From positions 1-42,407 of the forward strand of contig NZ_JNBA01000032.1 in assembly GCF_000760295.1 (NCBI RefSeq): 42,407 bases of DNA, read 5' to 3'. The notes beneath the pieces are model-generated. The model was given only the letters and a program-made list of their open reading frames with translations, searched no databases and had not been told where the DNA came from. Origin of the DNA: Prochlorococcus sp. MIT 0701 (GTDB lineage Bacteria > Cyanobacteriota > Cyanobacteriia > PCC-6307 > Cyanobiaceae). Of the stretch, positions 1 to 10,500 are shown one piece after another; the first letter of the stretch is position 1; every line of letters starts with the position of its first letter. The position numbers and the translations under genes were made by a program.

Positions 1-3
1 GTT

Positions 4-48
4 GCCACCTAGATGAACATCGCACTGAGCCCGTTTGCATCAGGTGGC
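4..48. repeat. REP-like imperfect palindrome upstream of the RAYT gene
   Basis: Bases 4-10 (GCCACCT) pair with 42-48 (AGGTGGC) and bases 12-15 (GATG) pair with 38-41 (CATC), giving an 11-bp stem with one bulged A at 11 and a 22-base loop. It lies about 100 bases before a REP-associated tyrosine transposase-like gene. RAYT proteins are known to act on short palindromes beside their own gene, so a REP role is a reasonable inference. A second small hairpin (ACAGC/GCTGT, about 130-145) sits just before the start codon. Copy number in the genome could not be checked. Confidence 0.4.
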
Positions 49-149
49 TCCAAGTCTCAATCGCGTTACGGATCTTGGTGTGAAGCTGGCTGTGCTCTCA
101 GACGACGCGTGATTTAGTGATCAGTGGAATAACAGCTCTGAGGCTGTAG

Positions 150-629
150 ATGTTCGAGCAAATGGGAGCAAAGGTGAGAGCAAAACGCTTACTGCCATCT
201 GGCTGCAGTTTTCACATCACGCTGCGCTGCAATGGCAGGCAGTTCTTAATCGCCAAAGCCCTTAGGCGTGATGTGTTGTTGGCGGTACTTAAAAAGGCCA
301 AGCAGAAATTTGCCGTGAGGGTGTATGGGCTCTGCCTGATGGCTAACCACCTTCACTTGCTGCTTAAGCCAACCGATGCCAAGGATTTGCCGAGGTTGAT
401 GCACTGGTTCGCTTGGTATTCCGCCATGGCCTTGAACCGCTTGAGCGGTCGTTGTGGGCACTTCTGGGAGGCCAAGTATTTCTCAACGCCGATCCACCCC
501 AAAGATCACCGGCGAATGCTGAATAGCTTGAGGTATATCCATGCCAACCCAAAAGCGGCTGGGGTAAGGAAAGGCTTTTATGACCCCTATTCCAACTTTA
601 TCAATCTGTCCACTAGGTTATGGCTATGA
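150..629 (+). CDS. REP-associated tyrosine transposase (RAYT, Y1/IS200-like), C-terminally shortened
   Basis: This 159-aa protein has the hallmarks of the Y1_Tnp/RAYT family of single-strand HUH nucleases: an HxH metal-binding motif in NHLHLL (H67, H69), HFWEAKY near 104-110, and the RYIHANP motif with the likely nucleophile Tyr129. The family usually runs well past this point. Here the reading frame leaves the family pattern after DPYSN (145-149) and stops ten residues later. The missing C-terminal part (ISEWHP..., QRYRHHSKAAPKC...) is what two remnants at 15.3 and 16.5 kb encode, so this copy is probably truncated. The catalytic core is intact, so activity is not excluded. The start could also be Met5 at base 162. 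The REP-like palindrome at 4-48 precedes it. Confidence 0.75.
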   Translation: MFEQMGAKVRAKRLLPSGCSFHITLRCNGRQFLIAKALRRDVLLAVLKKAKQKFAVRVYGLCLMANHLHLLLKPTDAKDLPRLMHWFAWYSAMALNRLSGRCGHFWEAKYFSTPIHPKDHRRMLNSLRYIHANPKAAGVRKGFYDPYSNFINLSTRLWL

Positions 630-1549
630 CTTGGGTTTGAGGGTGTCTTTAGGGTTGATATGTCAGTGATATGCGCTTGTTTGACAAGTAGATGTGACCT
701 TCCATAACCACCTTCCTCCCCCTTGATCCCATCTATAGATAAGCCCATCTTATTACTATAGCATGATATTGACAAGAAAAGCTAATAGAAACAGATGAAC
801 AGCAAATCCTTCGGCATCCTCGGCCAGGATCTGTCTTCAAGTATATGTCTATCTTATAGAGATATAATGATAATGTGAGTAAATATTAGGGAGAGCAGGA
901 GGAGATGGTTATTCTCGTCTAACCCAAGCGCGTTAGCGGCTGCTTCTATTGACTATGGCTGCGGCGAGAGCGTTCTGCTCTATCCACGCCGTAAATAAGC
1001 CTTAGCGCAGGGATGACTGAGAGGCCCATGCCCACAGCTTTGACCATCAGGCCACGCTGGAAGGCCCTATAAGCGCTCTAATGGCCTTGTTAGAGAGTCC
1101 CCTCAAAGCTTCTTCTGCTCCATGCAGAGGCATGTATAGGGAGTGGCTCCTTCCTTTTTTCAATGAGGGGGTTGGCTATGGGGGAAATTAGTGGCCCTCG
1201 TCTATACGTATACCCTTCAGAAAAAAATGTCATTTTACTCCGAAAATGTTTAACCAGATACATACCTCTAAATGAACGCATAGACATCAACAGGGAACCT
1301 ACCTTCCCTCAATCAAGCATTAAATAAAGACGGCTCATAAGTATCACTCCCAGTCATTAAATCACCATCTGAGGCCTGACCCAAGTGGCTTTGAGCTGCT
1401 TAGGAAGCCTGACTCAGTCTTATGCCAACCTTCAGGGATTTAATTGAGCCGATCATCTCAATTCCAAGCCAATCGTTGTTGGCTGGCAAATAGCCTTCGC
1501 TTGTTGTTTTACTGGCGCCAGTGCAGATGGCTGTTTTAAGCGATGACGC
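630..1549. other. 920-bp gap between the RAYT gene and the giant protease gene
   Basis: I find no convincing gene in either direction. The only open frames are short and lack family features. Close to the 3' end of the giant gene there is a perfect 12-bp palindrome (ACTGGCGCCAGT, about 1511-1522) and a small hairpin GGCT/AGCC (about 1480-1494). Neither is followed by a T-run on the minus strand, so neither is a clear terminator. The stretch looks like decayed accessory DNA. Confidence 0.5.
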
Positions 1550-4500
1550 TTAAGTCGATAGCGGATCCTGGAAATAATCACCAGCAATGTCGTTATCGCT
1601 GCTGTCGCTATTGCCATCTCCTCCGATCACCCCTGTCGTACCTGAGCTTTCCAGGGATTCAACGAAGTCAGTGCCGGCTTCTACAGCGTTTTGATCCTTA
1701 AACGCTTGGTTATCCCAGGTCGTGTCGCCTGTTGTGCCTTGGTTATCCAGTTGCTCCCATGAAATTTCACTCTCGCCAAGGAAGGCATCTGTTGATGTTT
1801 CTGCTACTTGATGCAGGCTTTCGCCCCAGTCGGCATCCAACACAGCTAGATCAGCCATCGAAATCTGCCCATCAAAGTTGGCATCCACTCCTCGCGCCAC
1901 ACTCGCATCAACAAAGCCATCTCCATTTGCATCCACTGAATCGGGATCCTCACTGGCTTGTTGTTGTCTTGCTGCTCCAGCATTGAGATACGCCAGATCT
2001 TTCATCGAGACCCTGCCGTCGTAGTTGAGATCGCCTTGGAAGGTGATTAGGTTTTTGGAGCCCTTTTGATTTTTAAAGATGTCTGAGCCTGTTGCTTGAA
2101 GACTGAGGATGCCTTGGCTTAGATCAACAACATTGCCTGCAGCACCGGTGATCTCGATATCGGCAACCAGTTGCGCTGTTTCTTGGCCTGCTTGCACAAA
2201 TGCGCCATCAACAAAGCTGCCACTCTCGAGGTCTGTTGATGTTTGACTGTCGTCAGGTGAACTGATATAGAAACCAGAGCTCGTTAAACTTGCATTGGCA
2301 TTTGTTAGGCCAGTAATTTGTATGTCTTTTGCCTGAATGTTGCCAACATTGGTCCATTCACTTGTGGCTGTAATCGTATCGCCAGCTCGTACTAAATTTG
2401 TTTGTTTTGAGTTATAAGAGCCAATATCAAGATCACTACTTAAGATCAAGCCATCGCCTTGTTCTTCTAGATTGATTGTTGCCTCATAAAGGGTGACTTT
2501 GGTTCCTTCTACAGCTAAATCACCACCAAGATCGCGCAAGCTCTTGATCTCGCGATTGCTCAATCCTGATGCATCGGTGAGATCCTTAGAAAATACTGTT
2601 TCATCTTGATTGGCACTCAAGCCAAAGAACAGTGGTGTGCTGGGATCAAGGATCTTGCCATTGGAGTTTTGCGTGAGCGTATCGAGGCGAAACTCATTGA
2701 AGTTCAGATCAATCGATGCCAAAACACCACCATCCGCGCCGATGCTCGCTCCAGCATCGGCTAGATGGTTTCCATAAAGATCTCCTGGAACTAGATCACC
2801 AAGACTTGCAGCAGCAATACGGATTGTTCCCACATCATTATCGATGCGAACCGCATTGGCGATGGGTAGTTGGCCGCCAATGGTGATATCCGATGCCTTG
2901 ATCTCGTTAAACAGAAAAGGATCAAAGTTGATCGTGATATCTGCTGTTTCTAAGTCATATCCAGCTGCCAAGCTCTTGGCTGTGATGTCCAGGCGATAGG
3001 TGTCTTGCCAATCAACAGAATCGCCAAGCACTGCCAGTTGCTTGAGATCAGTTTGTGTGTCAGTGCCATTGATTGAGTGAAGGCTATAGCTCAGTTCCAG
3101 ATCGCTATCTGGTGTTAGTGAATAGGCTGGAGCATATTTACTCAGAAAAGCATCTTTACTACCATTATTGATCTGTCCATCAAGGTTGCCAGCTGTGTAG
3201 CCAGCGATATAGATCGAGCCGTCGCTGCCTGTTGTTAGCGCAGTGGCTTCGTCACTTGAAGCTGTACCTAATAGGTGGGTCCATTCTTTATTGCCATCAG
3301 GATCATATTTAGTTAAAAAGGCATCACGACTTCCACTATACGGTTTTTCATCAAGGTTGCCAAGTGTGTAGCCAGCGATATAGATTGACCCGTCGCTGCC
3401 TGTTGTTAGCGCATTGGCTTCGTTATTTGAAACTGTACCTAATAGCTGGGTCCAATCTTTATTACCATCAGGATCATATTTATCTAAAAATGCATATCTT
3501 TTAACACCTATTAAATTGCTGTACGGAGGAATAGTGTAAGCATTGCTATCGTCATAAATAGAACCAGCGATATAGATCGAGCCATCGCTACCTGTCGTTA
3601 AGGCATTGCCCGATGAATTTTTGTTTGGACTTAATGTATCGGTCCAAACCTCCGTGCCATCAGGATTATATTTAGTTAAATAAGGAAGAAAGTCGAGAGT
3701 AGCAGCGACATAGATCGAACCGTCGCTGCCTGTTGTTAGTGCTCGGGCATCGTCATATGAAGTTGACCCTAATAGATTGGTCCAATCCTTCGTGCCATCA
3801 GGATCATATTTTGTTAAAAAGGCATCACCACGTCCACTATGCGGTTTTCCATCAAGGTCTCCACCTGTAATACCAGCGATATAGATCGATCCGTCACTGA
3901 ATGTTGTTACCGCATGGGCATGTTCATATGAAGATGTACCTAATAACTGGGTCCAATCCTTCGTGCCATCAGAATCATATTTAATCAAGAGGGAGTCGGA
4001 GCTACCACTATTCGTCTGTCCATCAAGGTCGACAGTTGAGTAGCCAGCGATATAGATAGAACCGTCGCTGCCTGTTTCTAGCGCATAGGCCTGAATGTCA
4101 CTTGGTCCTAAAAACTGGGTCCAATGCTTCGTTCCATCAGGATCATATTTAGTTAAAAATACATCTTCGCTACCACTATTCGTCTGTCCATCAAGGCTGA
4201 AATTTGCATCGCCAGCGATATAGATCGAGCCATCGCTTCCCGTTGCGAGGTATTGGTCGCTTACATAGGAAGCACCCAATAGCCTCGTCCATTGTTTGGC
4301 TAGAGGAGGTTCCCAACTCTGTGTAATATTCGGATTACTTCTGGCTAGGGATATTTCAGCAATGCCTTGAAGTTCTGCTATACCAGGCCAATTAGGATTT
4401 TCACCATCATCCCAAAGACCTGATTCACCGATGTAGCCGTAATCCTGCCCATTCGGATCGCTGGCTGTTGAATTGTCTGGATTAGTGCCAGACCAGTTTG

Positions 4501-7500
4501 TATAAGTGGAACCACTTCTATCAGCCCACTGCCAATCTCCTTCTACCTTGTAATCACTGAAGCCAATCCACTTTTTAAGACTTAGATTCTCAGTTAGCCA
4601 CTGATTCTTTGCTGCATCATTAATCGTGACCAGATTCCCTCCAATACTTTGAGCGTTAGCTTCTGCTTCTTGCCATGAAGGCCCATCAACAATCACATAA
4701 GCCGAATCACCACGGCGTACGTAGTTGGTTGACATTGATGTGTCTTTGATCTCTACAGTGGCTGTATTGCCAACTTGCTCTGTGCGTAAAGCATCAGTAA
4801 ATAGTTTGACGTCTAAGCTTTCAGGGCCTTCCCTTGTTTGATCATTCCTGAGCGTATGGGAGAAAGAGAACTTACCTTCTGAATCAGTTTGGCTTGAGCC
4901 TGTTAAAGCACCTTCTTCAAAGTCTCCTTGATTGATACCAGTACCAGAAACTGACCAATGCAGTTCAGTTCCTGGTTCTACAAATCCTGTACTGACATTA
5001 GTTGTCAGCACCTGGCCTTCTTCTATTGAGCTGGAGGATGTTGTTAGCTCATAGGTTGGTGGCTGAGATGTATCTCTGATCTGTACATCGGCAACTATTC
5101 CTGCCCAGGTTGTGCCAGCAACAGGCTGGTTATGGGCTGCATCCGTGAATAGCTTGATACCTAGAGTTTCATCTCCTTCTGTCTTTGCATCTTTAGCGAG
5201 GGTATGCGAGAAGATGAACTTGCCTTCTGAATCAACCTGACCTGACCCTTGAATTTGCCCATCAGAGAGATCATCTTGATTGATATTCGCCCCAGTTAAT
5301 GACCAATGCAGTTCTGTGCCTTCTTCTACATATGTCGTACTGACAGTAGTCGTTAAAACATCGCCTTCATCAATTGCCTTGCTAGAGGTTGTGAGTTGAT
5401 AAAGCGGTTCTTTTGAAGTGTCTACCACTTCAATGGCTCTTGGCTCTACAACTTCCTGTGTGCGCTGTGGATCAGAGAATAACCTTATTTGAAAGGTCTC
5501 CAGATCTTCTGTTTTGAGATCCTCTGCAAGTGTGTGAGAGAAGGAAAATTCAGCAGCGAGGTCTGGTGTTTCTATATTGTTAGTCAGCTCTACTGTTCCA
5601 GAACCTGTTAGTTGCCCTGAACTAAAGTCTGATTGATCAATATTGTTGCCTGAGATCTGCCAATACAGTTCAGTACCCGGATCCACATAATTGGTATTAA
5701 CGCGGGTTGTTACAACATCGCCTTCTTCTAGATGAGTAGTCGTAGTGGTAAGACTATAAGCAGGAGACTTGGATGTATCTTGAATGATAATTGAAGCACT
5801 CTGTGCAACTTCATCTGTTCGTTGATAATCGGAAAATATTTTCACTCGTAATCGTTCTGCTCCTTCTGATTCACGATCATTCGCAATCACATGAGAGATC
5901 GTTGCTTGGCCTTGGGAGTCAAGATATTCCGTTCCCTTCAATTGACCTGAATTAACATCAGACTCTGTTATGTCATCTCCTGCTTCACCAACTAATGACC
6001 AATAGATTGGCGTACCTGATGGGAGATTCGTTGTATTGATTGTGCTCGTAAGAAGTTCCCCTTCTTGCAAGGACTCTTTTGAGCTGAAGAGCGAGTAAGT
6101 TGGAGTTAGAGAAGTGTCTATGATTTCAATCTCCAAGGTCTCGCCTACTTGGTTATCTCTTAAAGAGTCAGTAAATAATTTGATCTCTAAGTTTTCGTTT
6201 AGTTCTGTTTTGCGATCATTAGCGAATTCGTGAGTGAAATTCGCTTTTCCGAGTGCTCCGATGAGAATTGAGCCTTCTAAGTTTCCTTCTGAAAGGTCTG
6301 CTTTGGTTATGTTATTGCCATCTAAAGACCAGAACAGCTCTGTTCCTGGATCAATATTGGTCGTGCTGACATGAGTAGTGAGTCGTTTTCCTTCTTCTAT
6401 TATTGTTGATGAAGATGTTAATGCGTAAGTTGGAGTTTTGGATGTATCAACTATTTCTATCGATACTGGGTAAGCAGCTAACTCTGTTCTTTGCTCGTCA
6501 GAAAATAGGTTAAATTTGATTTCTTCGTTGCCTTCTGTCTTTTGATCATTATTTAGAGTATATGAAAGATTTATACTGCTGTTTCCTTGAGCGGTCCAGT
6601 CTCCATCAAGCTCGCCTGCCGCGAAATCATCTATATCAATATTTTCCCCTGAAAGATTCCAGTAGACCTTAGAGTTTGAATTGGCATCTAAGCTTTCTAT
6701 CGAGATGGTAAAAGATTGATCCTCTTCGGTTTGAGTCGTTGATGTCGTTACTTCAAAGCCTGCTTCATAACTGTATTTTGTAAGGTAAAAATCCTGGTTG
6801 CCCGTGTAACCCTTACCATCATCGCTATAAGTTTCACCATTGAAATTACCCTCTGTAGCGCCAATCAAATAGATTGAGCCATCTTCATATATAGCCATAT
6901 CAGCAGTATTCTGAGTTCTGGAAGCAGACATGGCTCCAGAAAATGTATTGCTAGCAGATGTAGAAATATAATTTCCATTAATTAGTTCACTGTTGTAGCT
7001 ATCAAAGTCGCCTGTTCCATCCGATCTAATCTTCGAGATATATACATCCATTCCATCTCCGAAAGACCAACTTGATCCTGCTGAAACGACTGATCCATCC
7101 TTATAGGTATCGATTTGACCCCCATAGTCAGGCGGGCTTCCGCCTAGCAATCTTGTCCATTCTCTATGGCCTTCACTAGTCAATTTAGATATAAAAACAT
7201 CTTCCTTAGAGCTCCATATGCCGCTGTGATTATTTTGCTCACCATACATATCTCCAGCCGTACTTCCAGTAACATATAGTGAATCATCAAACCCTACTGA
7301 TACTGACACGCTCCCATATTCATTTTCAGCACTGCCTATAAGGGTTGTCCAACTTCTATCACCATCTTTCGTGTAAGAACTGATGAATACATCTGCTGCT
7401 ACTCCATGATTATTTTGGCCATCAAGCACAGAACTAGTTGTGGTTCCGGAGACATAAACTTGACCATCACTATCAGTAGCTAGTGAGGAAGTAATATCAT

Positions 7501-10500
7501 AGGCCCAATCATTTCCTATCAGATTGATCCAATCAAAAGCACCATCGCTATCATATTTACTGATAAAGCTATTATTTCCTCCAAGAACGAAAAAATCACC
7601 TGTTACATAAATAGAGTCTTCTCTGTCTACGTGGATATCTTTTGGGGCTGATATATATCCAACTTCACCTGTATTATTGATTAATTTGCTCCATATCAGA
7701 TCTCCATCAGAAGTATGAGTACTAATGAAGCCCAGGCGTACTACATGCTTTACTGTCTCGCCTTCGTATTCTATTTTGTAATCCGTATCATCGCCAGCTC
7801 TTATAGTTCCTGCGATATGAATATTTCCATCTTCGGCAACTGTGACAGCATTCGTTTCTTTTGAAGCGTTTGTAATTTCAAATAAGTTATTCCATTGCTG
7901 CGTACCTTCGCTTGAATATTTGCGTATAAAGGATGATCCATCTACTGTTCCTGTTATGAATACATTCCCGTATCTATCAGTCGCTACTGAACTAAGAGAT
8001 GTTGCTTCATGATCATCTAATAACTTTGTCCAATGATGTTTATAGGTATTCAGTGGAATGCTTGTTGACGTGTCATTAATCAGAATATTTGAACTCTCGG
8101 CTACTTGATTAGATCTTGCTGGATCAGAGAAGACCTTGAGCTTTACGGTTTCGTCGCCCTCCGTCCCGTGGTCTTCTGCAAAAGTCTGCGAAATGATGAT
8201 TTTGCCTTCAGAATCAACCTGAGCAGAACCTTCTAATTCTCCAGCTTCTAAATCATTAGCAGTTATATTTCTCCCGCTAAGCCTCCAGTAAAGAGTCGCA
8301 TCTGGATCTGCATTAGTAGTAATAACTGTAGTTGTTAACTGTTGGCCTTCATTAACCTGGCTAGCGGAGGTTGATAATGTGTATGTGGGGTCAAGCGATG
8401 TATCGTTGATAGCAACTGAAGCAGTATTAGCGACTTGAACTGTTCTGGCAGAATCAGTAAAGATCTTGACTTTTAGATCTTCATTGCCTTCTGTTTTGCG
8501 ATCTTCTGCAAGCGTATGAGAGAAGGTGGCCTTGCCTTGAGAATCAACCTGCGCAGAACCTTCTAATGCGCCGGCTTCTAGATCATCTGCTGTGATGTTA
8601 TTGCCACTCAGTTGCCAGTAAAGCGTGGTGCCAGGGTCTATTTCGGTTGTCGTGATTGTTGTTGTTAGCTGTTGGCCTTCATTAACCTGGCTCGCAGACG
8701 TTGATAACGTGTAAGAGGGATCAAGCGATGTATCGTTGATGGCAACTGATGCTGTATTTCCTACTTGAGAAGATCGTGCGGAATCGGTATAGATCTTGAC
8801 TTGCAAGTTTTCATTGCCTTCTGTTTTTCGATCTAATTTAAGTGTGTTAGTGAAGCTGGCCCTACCTTGATCATTAACCTGCGCAGAACCTTCTAATTCG
8901 CCAGCTTCTAAGTCATCCTCTGTGATGTTATTGCCGCTCAGTTGCCAATAAATCGTGGTTCCAGGGTCAACAAACGATGTACTAATTATGCTTGTGAGAA
9001 CTTGGCCTTCATTGACTTGATCGGCGGAAGTAGAGAGGCTATATGTCTGTTGATCATCAAGATCATTCACCCCAAGAGTGAATGACTTCGCAACGGCTAA
9101 ACCTTCTGTATCTTTTGCTTGTAGCCGTACAGAGTAGCTATCTTTAGTTTCATAATCAGCAGCTTCATTAATGACAAGTTGATTGCCACTGATGCTAAAG
9201 AATGAATTATCTTGGCTGCCAGCTCCTGATAAGAATGAGAAGCTATGGTTGTTGCCTGAATCAGGATCCGTTGCTGATAGCGATACAATCGCAGTTCCAG
9301 CTGCTAGGTTTTCATCAAAGCTTGAGGCTGAAAGCGTTATATCGGTTGGAAAGTCATATGTTGAGCCATTGAAATTAATCCGTTCAATATTGAAGAGTTG
9401 ATCTGTTCCATCTCCCCCTCTCAAGGAGCTGAGGAGTTGATCTGTTCCATCTCCCCCTCTCAAAGAGCTGCTATCAGCAACTTGAAATGCTCCACTACTG
9501 CCATCCAGGCTTAAATTGTATTCACCAATATTTCCACTAAAGGCAGCTGTATCAAATCCTGCCTGGCCATCTATGAGGTCATTGCCTGATTCTCCAAAAA
9601 TAATATCGCTATTGTCTCCCCCTTGAATCGTGTCATGTCCATCTCCCCCTTGAATCGTGTCATATCCAACTCCCCCCTGAATCGCATTATGATAGTCGTT
9701 TCCTACTATCGAATCAGAAAATGATGAACCTTTCGCATTTTCGATAACAGCATTGCCTGTTGAGTTATAAGCAATCGTGTAACCCTTAAGTTCACCATCA
9801 ACTTGAGAAACAAAGCCGCCACCTCCTGGCTCATTCTCTAATGTTGCATTGCGTAGGTCAATTGTGACTGATCCAGTAGCACCTGATGCATCAATGGTGT
9901 CATTGCCTGCAGCATCCCAGATTGACTGAAAGCCATTTAAATTTAAATCTAGTGAGTAAGTGTCATCGCCAGTTTTGTTGGATTGGTTAGGGCCATAGAG
10001 ATACTGGATGGCTGCAATATCAAAAGCACCGATTCCGGTTAAATATCCATTGGTATCTGATAAGGAAGGAGCATATTGATTCGCATCGTTATTGTTGTAG
10101 GTCATCACCGACCAAGGAGTGGCGTTTAAACCGTTATCGCCTCCATCAGTCCATGCTGGTGGCCATTCACCAGATTCAGTTGGCTCATCTGTTGGATTTT
10201 CTATACCGGGGAAAGGCGGGAATGGAGTTCCATAACCGTCTCCGCCAGTGGCATGTGGATGCTTTAAACCAAGTGCATGGCCAAATTCATGAGTATAAGT
10301 TAGGTAATTGTTTCCACCAGGTTCAAGACTTTGGCTTGTTGTCTCGTCGTAGTATGCCCTATTGATTTGTATAAGACCAGACAATAGTGCGTCTGGGTGA
10401 GTTATCCATCCCCAGCCTGGTCCATCGTTCGGATCATCAACTATTGACCACTGAATATTTGCTGGATTATTAAACTGATCAGGATCTGTATTTTCAATAA

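Noticed and set aside
1732-1986. Plus-strand open frame inside the giant gene region
   Set aside because: It is an antisense shadow of the 9.3-kb gene with no family features and a His/Pro-rich random composition.
9590-9690. CRISPR-like short repeats
   Set aside because: The 27-base periodic repeats here encode RTX nonapeptides in frame and have no spacers.
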